Made by a program: the position numbers and the translations under genes. DNA of 64,000 nucleotides from Hymenopus coronatus (taxonomy: Eukaryota > Arthropoda > Insecta > Mantodea > Hymenopodidae). The stretch is from assembly GCA_030762935.1 (NCBI GenBank), contig CM060899.1, forward strand, positions 60,810,501-60,874,500, written 5' to 3'. The notes beneath the pieces are model-generated. The model was given only the letters and a program-made list of their open reading frames with translations. It did not search any database and was not told where the DNA came from. Position 1 is the stretch's first letter, and each line of letters begins with the position of its first letter. Positions 34,127 to 45,599 of this stretch are shown piece by piece.

Positions 34127-34260
34127 TACTGGAGGAGTTCTTTAACGTGCCAGTATATCCACTACATCGGGCTATCGCTTTTAAAAGCACCAGCGGTTTG
34201 AACCCACGACCTTGATATCAGAAGCTCAGCGCCTAACCAACTGAGCTACCCAAACAGGCC
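34127..34260 (-). repeat. tRNA-derived SINE, family C, 5' part
   Basis: On the minus strand the head runs from 34260: GGGTAGCTCAGTTGGTTAGG as A-box region, an anticodon-loop-like CTGATAT, and the B-box GTGGGTTCAAACC. The body block 'ggcacgttaaagaactcc' follows. It is shorter than the copy near 4.5-4.9 kb and abuts the 92-bp repeat. Confidence 0.7.
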
Positions 34261-34758
34261 GTAACCGAGGGATCTGTGAAGCTAAAACACCAATGCTCCC
34301 AATAAGTCAAAACCTGGGGAATCTAGTGGATTTCAAAACTATATTTTAATGTTTTCAACATTTTAAATATGGATCGCCAGTGGAAGTTTTACCTAGTTTG
34401 ATTTGAATATCACACTTTATCAAATATTTAATGCTTTCGGTGCTCCATGTTTTGTTCAAAATTGAAAATCATTTCTATATAGGGGCATTTAAGCAGGACA
34501 TTCAATGAAATAATATCACTAAAATGTTAATAATTTCTTTTCAGATAATCAAATTTCCAGCTGTTTAAAGTCCTTAAACTATCTCGAAATACACAAAATT
34601 CTTCGCGAAAAAAGAAAGAAAAAAAAACACCTCTCTACTAAAGCTTCTACTTCAGTTTTTTCACGGGCCAGTTTCCTTATTCTGCAGAATTTTCGTCAAA
34701 GAAATGGCGGGCGAGTTACAATAATTATAACTACAGTGGTGGCATTAATTCTGGACAC
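34261..34758. other. Unassigned AT-rich region
   Basis: No gene or repeat recognised. Confidence 0.35.
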
Positions 34759-35505
34759 TTTTTACTTTCTCTGCACGTACCATGTATATATTGTATAGAG
34801 AAGGTATTGTATTCACCAAAAAATTCAATTTCGTATCTTTAGTATCTCCCAAGGATCGACATGAATATTTAAAAAAAATAAGTCCCCCAAACTAACCTTT
34901 ACAAGGAAGAAGTTTCGAAATTTTTAATTTTCTCAAAAATAACTCTAACGATTTTGATTAAAATGCCCTGTTTGAAATATTTAAATGGCAAATAAAATAT
35001 ATAACTTCAATTTTTTGGGAGTAACCTCTGAAGACCTTCATTCTGGATGATTTTTGCATAACTAGTAAACCGTAAGAAATAGACAAAAGCGTGCTGCATA
35101 AAAAATGTAGATCTTGTTAAAACAATCAATTTAGGTCATATACGTTTTTCTTATAGAGTTAGCCGTTTTCGAGATACTCCTTGTTGTTAGTTTCAATGTT
35201 TAACTACGCCAACTCTTCTCAGACAAGAAGTCACCTTTCGTTTCGTCTCTCTTGTTTTACTGCTGGCCATGCAAAGCGAACCGTACTTCTATTGTTTCAT
35301 AGCGACCAGCTTTTGAAAGATTTAATTATCGCTTTAGCCTAGTTATTCCCTTATTTCTCTTCTGCTAACAAAGAAGCTAGTAATAAGACCGATTCTGCTA
35401 ATGTTTATATCGATTAGCATGATGTGGATAAACGAATAATCTTTTCTGAGAATAATTCATAAGTAGAACAGCTAGAGAAATGAATGTGAACGGAACGTCA
35501 GATGT
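34759..35505 (-). mobile_element. TH element, older sub-family
   Basis: H-end TTTTTACTTTCTCTGCACG with palindrome relic CATGTATATATTGTATAGAG. The microsatellite zone is deleted between 'attcaatttcg' and 'tatctttagtatctccca'. The A-end GAACGGAACGTCAGATG is slightly altered. Confidence 0.85.
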
Positions 35506-36565
35506 TTTAGTTAAATTAACTTTCAAATTTGAATATTGCGTTCAAGTCTTTCAGGATCCTTTTTCGTTTTACTATTTCGTTCATGACACATGGCAAATGC
35601 AGTACATTGGCGCGTAAAATTCCAACCAATCAGAACTCGTCATTTCTGCATTTTAATCGTTTTTTTGTATTACACCCACGGGCAATTGTTTTTCTAAATG
35701 TATCGCACCCATGTGCATTTGTTTTCTCTGTGAACTAATGTTCGTCTCATACGAGTAATAATAGTATCGGTGTGCAGTGATATTTCCGTACATAATGGCG
35801 GAAGTTCCAAAACGTTTTGGGGAAAGATCTATCACTGAAATAGACATATTAATTGAAAACTCAAAGCCGCAGAATACTAAAAATAACAGAGAGAGTGTGT
35901 GGAACCAGTTCAACGAATTCTGAAAGCAACGAGACTATGATATATGATATGGACATCAAGTTGCACTGATTTCGGTGCAAATACACGGCAAGACAAATGG
36001 GATTTTAGAAATATTATCGTTCATATAGGCTAATCAATATTATTTTATTCTCGAAATAGTCTTATTATATATAACTCGAGCTACAATTTATGGATAAACG
36101 TTGCAGCTCTCGTTATATTACTTATGATAAATTTTAGCCAGGAAGTGTTAGGAAAAATAATACTATTGAACCTTTTGCCATAAACTGGAGCAAATTTGGC
36201 TCTTAATGGGGTACTGGATTGTTCCACCACACGTCAACATAGGATAATTTGAATTAGAAGATTATCGGGGGATAGTTAGGAACTCGGAGACTCCTTTTGC
36301 GTGAATATCAGATGATTTCCATTCATCTTTAGGAATAGACGGGGCTATACTGTGAGTGTATATTCATCCGCGGTTGAAGTTTACTTACGTGTTATATTTT
36401 CATCAGTGCACATTGAAGCAATATTGCGGAGCAATAGCTATGCTTGTTCATGTTTTATTTGTATCCTTAATAGCCAGCTTTCTATGTAAGAATACGTCCT
36501 TTTCCGTCATTTTTGTGTTTTTATTTTATTACTCTTTTGTTTCTTTTTGAGAAGATAGAATTTCG
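35506..36565. other. Unassigned region with a possible recombinase fragment
   Basis: Apart from the short frame at 35795-35923 nothing was recognised in this 1-kb stretch. Confidence 0.35.
35795..35923 (+). pseudogene. Possible N-terminal fragment of a Crypton-like tyrosine recombinase
   Basis: A 42-codon frame starting ATGGCGGAAGTTCC. It contains 'ENSKPQNTKNNRESVWNQFN', a pattern (NTxxxxxxVWxxF) that resembles the core-binding N-terminus of Crypton-type or domesticated tyrosine recombinases in animals. No catalytic R-H-R-Y region follows. The similarity is from memory and short, so the call is weak. Confidence 0.25.
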
Positions 36566-37130
36566 TTGCGACACGATTTTTATAAAAATTCCCCCACCCC
36601 AAACTACCCTTTACATGGAACTTTTTTCGAAAACTTTGATTTTCTCAAAAATGATTCTAACGATTTTGATTAAAATATCGTTTATTAAAGATATTCATCT
36701 GACAAATGAAATGTATATCTTGTATTTTCTGGGAATAGCCTCTGAAGACTTCTTTATTCTGGATGAATTTTACGGAATTTTGCTAAACCGTAAGATATGG
36801 ACAAAAAATGTAGCGCACGTTAAAACACACAATTTATGTTGCATACATCTTTTTTGAGGAGTTGGTCATTTTTGAGATATTCCTTATTTTTGGTTTCAGC
36901 TTTAAAAAAACGAATACTTTTCTCACACAGGAGTTTGTCAACCAGCTATTGACTATCATCTTAACCTATAATACTCCCTAATTTAGCTTCTACTTAAAAG
37001 GAAGTATAAGGAAGACTATTCCTGCTAATGTTTTCTCGATTAGCATGAAGTAAATAGAAGCATACGCTTTTTAAGAATACTTTGTAGCAGAGATGTAGAT
37101 AACGCCATGTGAATGGATCACATCGGATGT
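36566..37130 (-). mobile_element. TH element lacking H-end third
   Basis: Starts 'tgcgacacgattttt', then CCCCACCCCAAACTACCCTT, 'gggaatagcctctgaagact' and 'gattagcatgaagtaaatag' to GAATGGATCACATCGGATG. The segment from 'ggaatttgtcaa' to 'caaccagc' is shortened. Confidence 0.85.
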
Positions 37131-38138
37131 TTTCACTTCTCCTTCTGATCTTGTCGGGGAAGGAGGTCCTGCGTTAATTCTTCTCCTGCTAATTGCGTAA
37201 AGATTAAGTCAGAGATAAAAATGTCTTATAAATAGCTCGTCAGGGAAGGAGATCAATTATATAAAAGAATTTGTGTTTCGGTTTCATATTGCGTCGGAGA
37301 ATAGAGCAGCTATAATCTTCGGTAAGATAATTGAATTTCCGAGGAATTAAGGAAGTTATTGTCCGGAATATCCTAGTCCAAGCGAGAAAGAAAGTATATT
37401 ACGTGAATGAGAAGGACACGAAATAAATTGAATATTTCAACGATACTAGATACATTTTGCTGGAACTATATCGGTAATAATTATAGACGATTTAGTTTGC
37501 TTTAAAAAAAAGAAGGATATCGGTTAAATTGAAACTATTTTGATGGAAAGTTCTCAATAAAGGCGAGTTTCGTTTGAATGAAAAAGAGAATGTGCTTACT
37601 GCAAATAAGTTTCTGCACCATTAACGTGCCCTGAGTGTAAGAATTCCCAAGCAAAGCTCTACCGACAGATCTGGCCCTGGGACTGGTCGAGCTAATTACC
37701 ACTCCTGCTGCAACATTGTGGTGTATTTATATTTTCTGACGTTATAGTAAAGTACAGGATGATGGAAGAGAAAATAGAAAGGAGCTGTTAAGTGTTAAAA
37801 TGCTAATTGTCGTTTCTAATCGATATTTATTTTTTGTTAAGGTTTATGGCCACGCCTAGAAACAATCCGGCGTTCAGGAGACAGTGTCAATGGATAAGTA
37901 ACGTAATTTCATGACTTTCTAGCCTGCATAGAACAGCTAGTTATGTTTGCCAGGAGCCGCAGCAAAATACAGCAGTTCGCGATATCATAGAAATGCTAGA
38001 GTATGCTTGTTTGTAGTTTAATGTAGATACAATAGTTAGTTTTTTTCTATAGTAGGCAAATAAACGTGTATTCCCCATGTTCAGTTTAATTTAAACAAGA
38101 AGGGACTTGTGACAGTAACTGGAGGGGCATGTTTCCAT
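37131..38138. other. Unassigned region (1 kb)
   Basis: No gene, RNA or repeat recognised. Two similar words, GTCGGGGAAGGAGGTC (near 37154) and GTCAGGGAAGGAGATC (near 37228), may mark an old tandem duplication. Confidence 0.35.
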
Positions 38139-38222
38139 GGCAACTATTGCTGTAGCCATTCAGGCTCTCGACCTGACAAATCCCCGTATGTGAAAAGCTT
38201 AAGTATTTTGAAGCTGAAATGG
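38139..38222 (+). mobile_element. TH internal fragment (short)
   Basis: 'catggcaactattgctgtag' and 'gacaaatccccgtatgtgaa', 'gtattttgaagctgaaat' match about 80 bp of the A-end half. Confidence 0.45.
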
Positions 38223-38955
38223 CTCTGACAGTAAGCATATGGGATAAAAACCAGGTGTTATTAACGAATAATAAGGCAAGTGTCCTCATTTGAGGGCATG
38301 ATTTTTATTCTCGTTTTTTGTGTGCAAATTTATGCACAAATTCTTGTAAATAAAGTAGACTCCATTTTTTTAAATATTAATTAACAAAAAAATAGATTGC
38401 TTTTTATATTTGATAACTGTGAAATTGATTTATTTCTGTACGCCAAGTTCAGATTTAAGTGAATTTTACAAACAGACGAAGGATAAGGGAAATAGTTCCG
38501 CATTCCAGATCAGTACGGTGGACAAGTGTGTCAGAATCATAAACATTCCAAGGTGCACAAAATCATCAGATGCAATTTCTGAAAGAAAATAAAGAAAGAA
38601 AGTAAATTTTAAAAAAATTGGCAATTTCACTTCTATATAGCATTTTAGTATACTTTTCGTATTTTATCGCATTTTCAAAACACATTAAAATGTGATTTAG
38701 AGGTCGTGAAAAATAAAATACAAGAGTACAAGACTTAATGAACATTTCGCGGTATATCGCAGTAATGAATGCCCCATTCACATGAGCTGAATTATTGGGA
38801 ACTTACCTTTCCTCGGGGTCGCCTTACACAGCGCCAGGAGGGCGCAATTTCTCCCAGGCCACTTACGCCGTGCTAAATCATTGCGGAGCGAGCTTTCGGT
38901 TTGTCAAAATTTACTATACTTAATCTTTAGATATTTTCGGCTTAACTTAGCAAAA
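38223..38955. other. Unassigned AT-rich region
   Basis: No gene or repeat recognised; one 60-codon frame (38410-38592, +) has no motif. Confidence 0.35.
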
Positions 38956-39079
38956 TTTAACCGTCTTGCTAATGTTTATCTCGATTAGCTTAAAGCAGAT
39001 AGAAGCATAAGTTTTTAATAATACTTTGTTCAGAGATGTAGAGAAAGTCATGTTAATGGAAAACATCAGATTTTTAGTC
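38956..39079 (-). mobile_element. TH A-end fragment
   Basis: 'gctaatgtttatctcgatta', 'gatgtagagaaagtcatgtt', 'aatggaaaacatcagatttt'. Confidence 0.75.
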
Positions 39080-39222
39080 ATGCTGTCCACAAATTCACTG
39101 GCCTTTTTCTAAAGTTGTTGTTTTTTTAGATTCAGGGGTTTAGATATTTGCGGTGAAATCTCGATATCGAATTATTGGATGGAATACAATACCTTCTACC
39201 TACTATGTATTAAATTGTACAT
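39080..39222 (+). mobile_element. TH H-end fragment
   Basis: 'tcatgctgtccac', 'gattcaggggtttagatatt', 'tgaaatctcgatatcgaatt', then a decayed palindrome (CCTACTATGTATTAAATTG). It forms an outward pair with the preceding A-end fragment. Confidence 0.75.
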
Positions 39223-39542
39223 ACATGATAGTGACAGCAAAAGGGAACCGTAAAATTGTTGTTACGTAAAGCTTTGGCTTTGAAGCTCTATTAAGAGTTA
39301 ATATGCGCCTGGAAACACTTCTAGCCCGCGCCACAGAATTATGAAACGGGCAGTAGCGCAAATAGACCGCAGGCGCTGTGCGTCTTTTCGCTCCAAGTCT
39401 CGTGCAAAATTCAATGAATATCTGAGGCACCCGAAACTTGATTTAAAGAGAGATACAAAACCCCCAAAAATAGCTGGAAACTGAGGTTGTGCTCGGCCCA
39501 GCATTCTCTTATGGCAAGTAATCATTTCAAAAAAGACATATT
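39223..39542. other. Unassigned region
   Basis: Two overlapping 75-codon minus-strand frames exist without motif support. Nothing else was recognised. Confidence 0.35.
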
Positions 39543-40016
39543 CTTACTTTCTCTACACGTATTATATACATAGTGTTGCATTCCAACCAAAAATTGATTC
39601 CGAGATTTCATCGGAAATAGACATTTTATGTCTCCTGTATCTAAAATAAGCATTTTCAGGGAGAAAAAAAAAAAAAAAGATTGTGTCTGTTAACACGATA
39701 ACTCAACGAAAGTCAGTAAAATACCAAACTTGGTATTTAAATGTGTCTTCTAGGGATGCGACAGGAAGATTTTGAGGAAAATTTCCCCACCCCAAACTAC
39801 CTTTTATATGGAAAAATTTTTGTCAGGGCCATTTTTGAAAAAAATACATTTTTCGAAAAAAGTTCCATGTAAAGGGTAGTTCGGGGATGGTGGATTTTTT
39901 TTTTCAAAATCTTTGTGTCGTAAGATGATAGATACCAAAGAAGATACCTTGGAAGATACCAAACTTAAATACGAAGTTTGGTATTTAACGGTCGTTTCGG
40001 TTTTGAGCTATGCTGT

Positions 40017-40078
<62 letters not shown>

Positions 40079-40222
40079 GCGGACCTTTTCCCAAAAATAT
40101 ATTTTTTTGGATTCAGGTGGACCCAAAACATGTATTTCCGGTGAATCTCGGTATCGAATTTTTGGGTGGAATGAAATACCTTCTCTATACACTATGTACA
40201 TAGTTCGTGTAGAGAAAGTAAT
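39543..40222 (+). mobile_element. TH fold-back: two H-ends facing outward, with a long CA run
   Basis: 39543-39826 is an H-end half in minus orientation (CTTACTTTCTCTACACG to CCCCAAACTACCTTTTATATGG). From about 39827 it is plus orientation ('gggccatttttgaaaaaaat', GTTCCATGTAAAGGG) to the palindrome at 40185-40208. The right arm carries an uninterrupted AC run at 40018-40075 (29 units); the left arm has none. Confidence 0.85.
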
Positions 40223-40974
40223 AAGGGAATACACTAGTCTAAAAAATTAGTCAAATGTTTTAAAAACCGGTTGCCATGTGGATAAAATCCGTTTTTATGC
40301 AGGGCCAGGGGTTTACAACTTTCCATGTGAGAAAGTTTTGAGTATTTTAAATCCGAAACAGATAACAAGGAATATCTCAGAAAAAAAAAAAAAAAAAGAT
40401 GATATAAATTGTGTGCTTTAACGTGATCTAAATTTTTGGTCTAGTAAGTTTTTGTCTGTCTCTTACGGTTTACCAGTTACGCAGATTTCAGCAAAATTCA
40501 TTCAGAATAAGAAGTCTTTAAAGGCTATTCCCAGAAAATTCAAGATATACATTTTATTTTTCATATAAATATCTTTAATATACGGTATTTTAATAAAATC
40601 GTTAGTCATGTTTGAGAAAATCAAATTTTCGAAAAAGTTTTCTTTGTGAAGGGTAGTTTGGAGTAGGGGGATTTTTCTCAAAATCTTCGTGTCCAATACC
40701 TGGAAGATACTAAACTTAAATACCAAGTTTGGTATTTTACCGACTTTTCGTTTTTGATTTATCGTGTTCACGCACACACACACACACACGCGCGCGCGCG
40801 CACACACACACACACACAGACACGCGCGCGGACCTTTTTCTGAAAATACTTTTTTGGATACAGAGGACCCTAAAACGTCTATTTCCGGTGAAATCTCGGG
40901 ATCGAATTTTTGGGTGGAATACAATAACTTCTCTAAATACTATGTACATAGTACATGTAGAGAAATTAAAAATA
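40223..40974 (+). mobile_element. TH element, A-end truncated, fused at a shared word
   Basis: Begins at 'aagggaatacactagtct', immediately after the preceding H-end GAGAAAGTAAT. The word AGTAATAAGGG at the join matches both copies' consensus, which suggests recombination or copy-choice. It runs to the palindrome at 40931-40963. The microsatellite mixes CA and CG units (40775-40829). Confidence 0.85.
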
Positions 40975-41311
40975 GCATCAATACAAGTAGAATAAAATGG
41001 ATGGTCTTAGGGTAAAAAGGAATAAGTAATTTTTATCATTTTTCCCCCTTTCAATAAATTAAAGATTTTGCAATGTGCCTCTCTGGGTATTAGGGAGTAT
41101 CTGAAAACAGTATACTAGAATTTGAAAAGTAACTGTTTTAGATGATTCATGTATTTCTTTTTAACCTTTTAGGATATTCAGTTTTGTTTTTAAGCTCTCC
41201 TGTAAAATGGATGAAAATTATATATTCCCTTTTGCCCTGAGACCATCCAACTGTAGGTAAATACCATAAGTGACTTGTGACATTACTGATTTGCTGGTGG
41301 TGATGTTTCAG
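40975..41311. other. Intronic sequence upstream of the first phosphatase exon
   Basis: AT-rich, no repeat recognised. The acceptor for the next exon is GGTGGTGATGTTTCAG ending at 41311; it is weakly pyrimidine-rich. An in-frame TGA at 41287-41289 shows the frame is not open further upstream. Confidence 0.6.
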
Positions 41312-41517
41312 CATTCCAACCTTTGAAGCTGATGCAGTTGGTGACTGCAAAAGTGAACGAGATCTGCCAGCGATATCGTGACAATGGGAAGATGGCCACT
41401 CTACCACCCCCATCTCCCGGGCCACCAATATCATCATGTGCAATCAAGAATACACGACGTCGCATGGAAGACCGTCATGTTATCATCGAAGATTTCCACA
41501 CTGTGTTCAACATTCAG
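41312..41517 (+). CDS. PPM1E/F-like phosphatase, internal exon 1 of 3 seen
   Basis: Encodes an N-terminal linker and the start of the PP2C/PPM catalytic domain. The frame enters with two bases of a split codon. It reads FQPLKLMQLV... and then 'CAIKNTRRRMEDRHV', the diagnostic opening motif of PPM phosphatases. Its Arg binds the phosphate, and its Glu-Asp pair helps coordinate the metal pair. The A-(I)-(K/R)-NTRR-(K/R)-MEDRHV wording is characteristic of the PPM1E/PPM1F (POPX/CaMKP) and FEM-2 branch, which dephosphorylates CaM kinases and PAK. The exon ends ...FNIQ with donor CAG|GTACCT in phase 0. Which of PPM1E or PPM1F it equals cannot be decided, because insects usually have one. The upstream exons were not found. 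Confidence 0.85.
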
Positions 41518-41875
41518 GTACCTTGTCTAAACAAACAAAGAAACCTAGAATGCCAAGGAAATCAAAATTTTCCAGGAAAGCTCAGAGAAATTATGTGTAA
41601 TGGAAATTAATTCCCATTGGCACAGAAGTCGGGGATTTAATAGTTTCTCAGAGTCATTCAGATGCTGAAAAAATAAAAATTCAACAATCATTAACTTTTG
41701 GACTGAAATTCTCTTTATTAGTTAATTCTTACTGCTTTAATATACATAACTTGAAATATCTATTGTGCTAAATTCATTTTATATAGGTATCGGTTCAAGA
41801 TGTTTTTATAACCTTGTTCTTTTAATTACTTTATTAGGTTATTTGTATATCTATAATCATGTTTTAAAAAAAAAA

Positions 41876-42523
41876 TCTGATGTTTTCCATTCACAAGACT
41901 TTATTGTCAAAAAGCTTATTCTTCTACTTGCTTAATGTTAATCGAGAAAAGAATGACAGAAGGGTCTTATTACCTGCTACATTGTAAGGGAGTACCATAG
42001 GCTAAATTGATGGTCAAATCTTTAAAAAACTGGTTGCTATGTGATTGAAGTACCTTTTTTTTGAATGGACAGGAGTTGAAAAGCCTGCCATATGGGAATA
42101 GTATAAGCATTTTAAAGCTGAAACTAATAAAAAGGAATATTTCCAAAACAGTCAATGTGTGTTTTAACGAGCTCTACATTTTTTTATGTGGTATGTTTCT
42201 GTCTATCTCTTGCGGTTTACTAGTTATTCACAATTCCGCAAAATTCATCCAGAATAAACATGTTTTCAAAGGATATTCCCAGAAAATTGAAGATACACAT
42301 TTTATTTGTCACACAAATATCTTATAATAGATTTTAGTCAAAATTATTACAGCCATTTTTTAGAACATTTTCAAAAAATGTTCTATGTAAATGGTTTGGG
42401 CTGGAGGGCTTTTCTTGAAAATCTTTGTGTCGCTTCCTTGAAAGATATCAAACTTAAATATCAAGTTTGGTATTTAACAGTCTTTTCGTTTTTGAGCTAT
42501 ACTGCCCACAGGCATGCGCGCAT

Positions 42524-42587
<64 letters not shown>

Positions 42588-42722
42588 TTTTATAAAAAAA
42601 TCTTTTTGGATTCAGGGGGGTCTTAAAACATGTATTTTCGGTGAAATCTTGGTATCGAATTTTGGGTGAAATACAATACCTTCTCTATACACTATGTATG
42701 TAGTACATTTAGAGAAAGTAAT
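41876..42722 (+). mobile_element. TH element, full length, with a long CA run, intronic
   Basis: A-end TCTGATGTTTTCCATTCACA after a 10-A run; H-end palindrome near 42687-42712 and GAGAAAGTAAT. The 'cttattctt' to 'gaagcgaaataag' zone is shortened. Uninterrupted CA run at 42525-42586 (31 units). Confidence 0.9.
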
Positions 42723-43589
42723 AAAAATGAATGAGGTGATGGCTATGAGATGATGGAGAGCTGGAAAGAGAATAAGATAAAGAAAATTACATCTTTTATT
42801 TTAAAATCTGTGTTCTCGGTACCATGAAGCATTTAGAGTGCTCATGATAGCATAATGATTGTTTTTAGAAAAATTCTTAACTGAATCAGGGAAGGTTGGA
42901 GAAATTAATATAAATATTGAGAAAAATATTTATAAATATCTGATCTCTGAAATATCAAAACAAAATATTGAAATCATTCTCATTAGAAAGCTCTCTTTAA
43001 CGTTTTTCCCCTTAAAATATTTTCCTGATATATGCTTTAAGATTTTACTTGTGTGGAAATCAGAATAAATTAAGCTATCAATCTTCAGTTTGTCCAGCAT
43101 GTTGTACTGAAATAATTCCAGAGATTTTAGGTTGTCTTGTGCAAGTAGTATGCAATTTTACTTAAATGTTAACACTGTTTTTACTTTAAACTTTTTAATG
43201 TTCTTCCATATTACTCTATGTCTGTCCCTTCTACATTTAGCATATTTTTAAGAGTTCCTTCTACACTTCTCTATCTCTTGCTCACCTCGACTACAGATGT
43301 ACCATTTTCTGGTTAAAGAAGTTCACCCATCTGGCCCTCTGCTCACTCATCTTCCTGTTCCTTTAGATGGCTTTCTTAAAGTGCATCTGTTGTACATTCT
43401 TGCAATGTGGCCTCCCCATTTCCAGTATACTGTATAGGACAAAAGTGAAATGTATTTCTTAGAATTAGCTCCCCTAGTAACTCTTTTTGAGCTACCTTGC
43501 CAAAAATTAGGAGACCTTATCCTTTAAGGAATGAAACAGCCTAATAAAATATCCAAGCAATTTAATACAGAGACTTTAGGGCTATCTGT
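42723..43589. other. Unassigned intronic sequence
   Basis: No supported feature. A 69-codon plus-strand frame (42859-43068) shows no motif. Confidence 0.35.
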
Positions 43590-44412
43590 AGTTTTTCTCT
43601 AACATGTAAATACAATGTACATAGTAGGTAGAGAAGGTATTGTATACCTCCCAAAAAATTTGATACCATTTCACCAGAAATACAGCTTTTGAGAACCCCT
43701 GACTAAAACATAATTTTTAGAAAAAGGTCTATATGTGCCTAACTCAAAAATGAAAAATCGGTTAAATACCAAATATCATAATTAACTTCAGCATCTTTAA
43801 AGGATGCAACAAAGATTTTCAAGAACGCTCCACCCCAAACATATATGGAAAAAATTTGGATTTTCTCAAAAATGGCACTAACAATTTTGATTAAAAAAGA
43901 CACGACAATTAAAATGTGTATCTTGGATTTTCATGGGATAGCCTCTGAAGACCTCTTCATTCTGGATGACTTTTGTAAACAGATTAATAGATATAGACAA
44001 AAACTTACTACACAAAAAATTGCATTAAATCACACAATTTATGTAATATACCCCCTTTTTTTTTAATGTTTTATATGGAATGAACCAATTTCGAGATATT
44101 TCTTCTTATTAATTTCAATTTTAAAATACTTAAACTTTTCTGAAATGGGAATTTCATATTCCTCTTCTTTTGTTTTATCCTTGGCCATACAAAGAGAACC
44201 AAATTTTAATCACATAGCAACCAACTTTTAAAAGATTTTGCTGTTGCTTTAGCCTATGGTACTCCCTTATTTCCCTTCTACTCACAAGGAAGCAAGTAAT
44301 AAGACTATTTTTACTAATGTTTATCTTGATTGGCATGAGAATAAGCTTTTGAAAGGATAGTTTGTTACAGAATAGGTAGAGAAAATCATGTGAATGGAGC
44401 ATATGAGATTTT
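43590..44412 (-). mobile_element. TH element, older sub-family, intronic
   Basis: H-end 'gtttttctctaacatgtaaa', 'acaatgtacatagtaggtag'; the TG tract is nearly lost. It ends GAATGGAGCATATGAGATTT. The 'gtttgctcttggccatacaa'-type middle links it to the copies at 23.2 and 49.8 kb. Confidence 0.85.
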
Positions 44413-44720
44413 GTATGACCAATGTTTCACATAAATATTTTAATTTGTATTTAGATACTATCCTATGCAGTCTCAATTTAATATCCTTCCTCATATTTCT
44501 ACCGGAATGTCTTTTAATACAGCCATTGATTTTATTATATGATTTAATACTTTGTTGCATTTCTATGTTTCTATCAATTACTGATATTGTTGAACCCAAA
44601 TATTTGAAGGCAAAACTATTTGTCCTCTGATTACAATCTTGATCCAAAATTGTTTGTTTCCCTCAGGACCATTCCTTTGTTTATTTCTCTAAAACATTTC
44701 TGTGTTTATTCTTTTACTAT
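44413..44720 (-). pseudogene. RTE-like LINE reverse-transcriptase fragment
   Basis: The minus-strand frame (44647-44410) reads 'FKYLGSTIS', 'IKSYNKINGCIKRHSGRNMR' and 'LKYLCETLVI'. This corresponds to the post-catalytic FKYLG...LLYGSETW region of RTE-type non-LTR retrotransposons. Conserved YG and W positions are altered. It abuts the TH A-end and is 5' truncated. Confidence 0.65.
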
Positions 44721-44819
44721 CTCACTTAGATTAAACATTGATTTCCGCATATCTTGCTCATTACTTGGTCATCTGCAAATATAAATATAGCAACATTAAT
44801 ACAGTGTGGCACATGTCAA

Positions 44820-45500
44820 TCAAACACAATGCATAGAGTGTAATTTAAAGATAGATATTTATATTATAAGTGGCTTAAATAGACTATTATTTGTGAGTTG
44901 GAGGTTTAATATACGAGCGCTTAAGCGCAAATAATAGCGTAATATGTCACGTGTAATATTCAACATTTTATCGTATCCTAATATTAACTGAAATATTCTT
45001 ATATTTATTAATATATTATTAGTCATCATTACAAGGAATTAAATTTTAGTCCTGACCTAGATAGTACTTTTTTCGTTGCTGCATAACCCCACCAGAATAA
45101 ACAGTTTCAATTCTGGTTGTTTAAATGCACCAAATAAATCAATAAGTGAATGGAAATGGATATTTCCGAAGAAGTTTTAGATTATGCTAAAAACACTGTA
45201 CATAGTTTGTTACCTGGCAAGTCAAAGGACTTACATGACAAGAAATTTTTATTTTTTAAAGAATGGGGAACTGCCAAAGGAGTTGAAATAATTTACAATG
45301 AAATAAAGTACCTACTTTATTTCACGATGAAATAAAGACTCACTTTTGTTGTTTCCTAGGATTTATGGTATGTATACATGAAGTCTATAGGATAGGATAA
45401 AATATATTTAGTAAATATATGGTACAATACAAAACAGCTTTGCAACAATAGATGACAGTTGGTGGGTAATAATTGGCAGCCTGGTAGTCAGGGCCGGTTT
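44820..45500 (+). other. Possible Crypton/tyrosine-recombinase-like fragment and flanks
   Basis: A 61-codon frame at 45150-45335 begins MEMDISEEVLDYAKNTV and contains 'LLPGKSKDLHDKKFLFFKEW'. This pattern (LLPxKS...Y/HxxxxxxFxxW) resembles the N-terminal core-binding domain of Crypton-type tyrosine recombinases and their domesticated relatives in animals. No catalytic half follows. An inverted repeat with 11-bp arms (GAAATAAAGTA / TACTTTATTTC, 45300-45323) overlaps its 3' end. The element limits are unknown. Confidence 0.3.
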
Positions 45501-45599
45501 TTCGTGTGCCACTTTGTATTATTTAAATTAATTCTCTATGGTTAACATTTATTTCTCCGTATTTCTATTATTTTGTTCAAGTATAAATAAAATAAAATG

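Noticed and set aside
39203..39525. Overlapping 75-codon minus-strand frames
   Set aside because: Frames overlap each other and show no motif; likely chance in a less AT-rich stretch.
40018..40075. Regular short repeats that could be mistaken for a CRISPR-like or satellite array
   Set aside because: Plain AC dinucleotide microsatellite without spacers, in an animal genome.
40502..40924. 140-codon minus-strand frame, the longest TH-derived frame seen
   Set aside because: It is a translation of the TH middle and a CA/CG tract. Homologous frames in other copies are broken at differing points, and no domain is recognisable.
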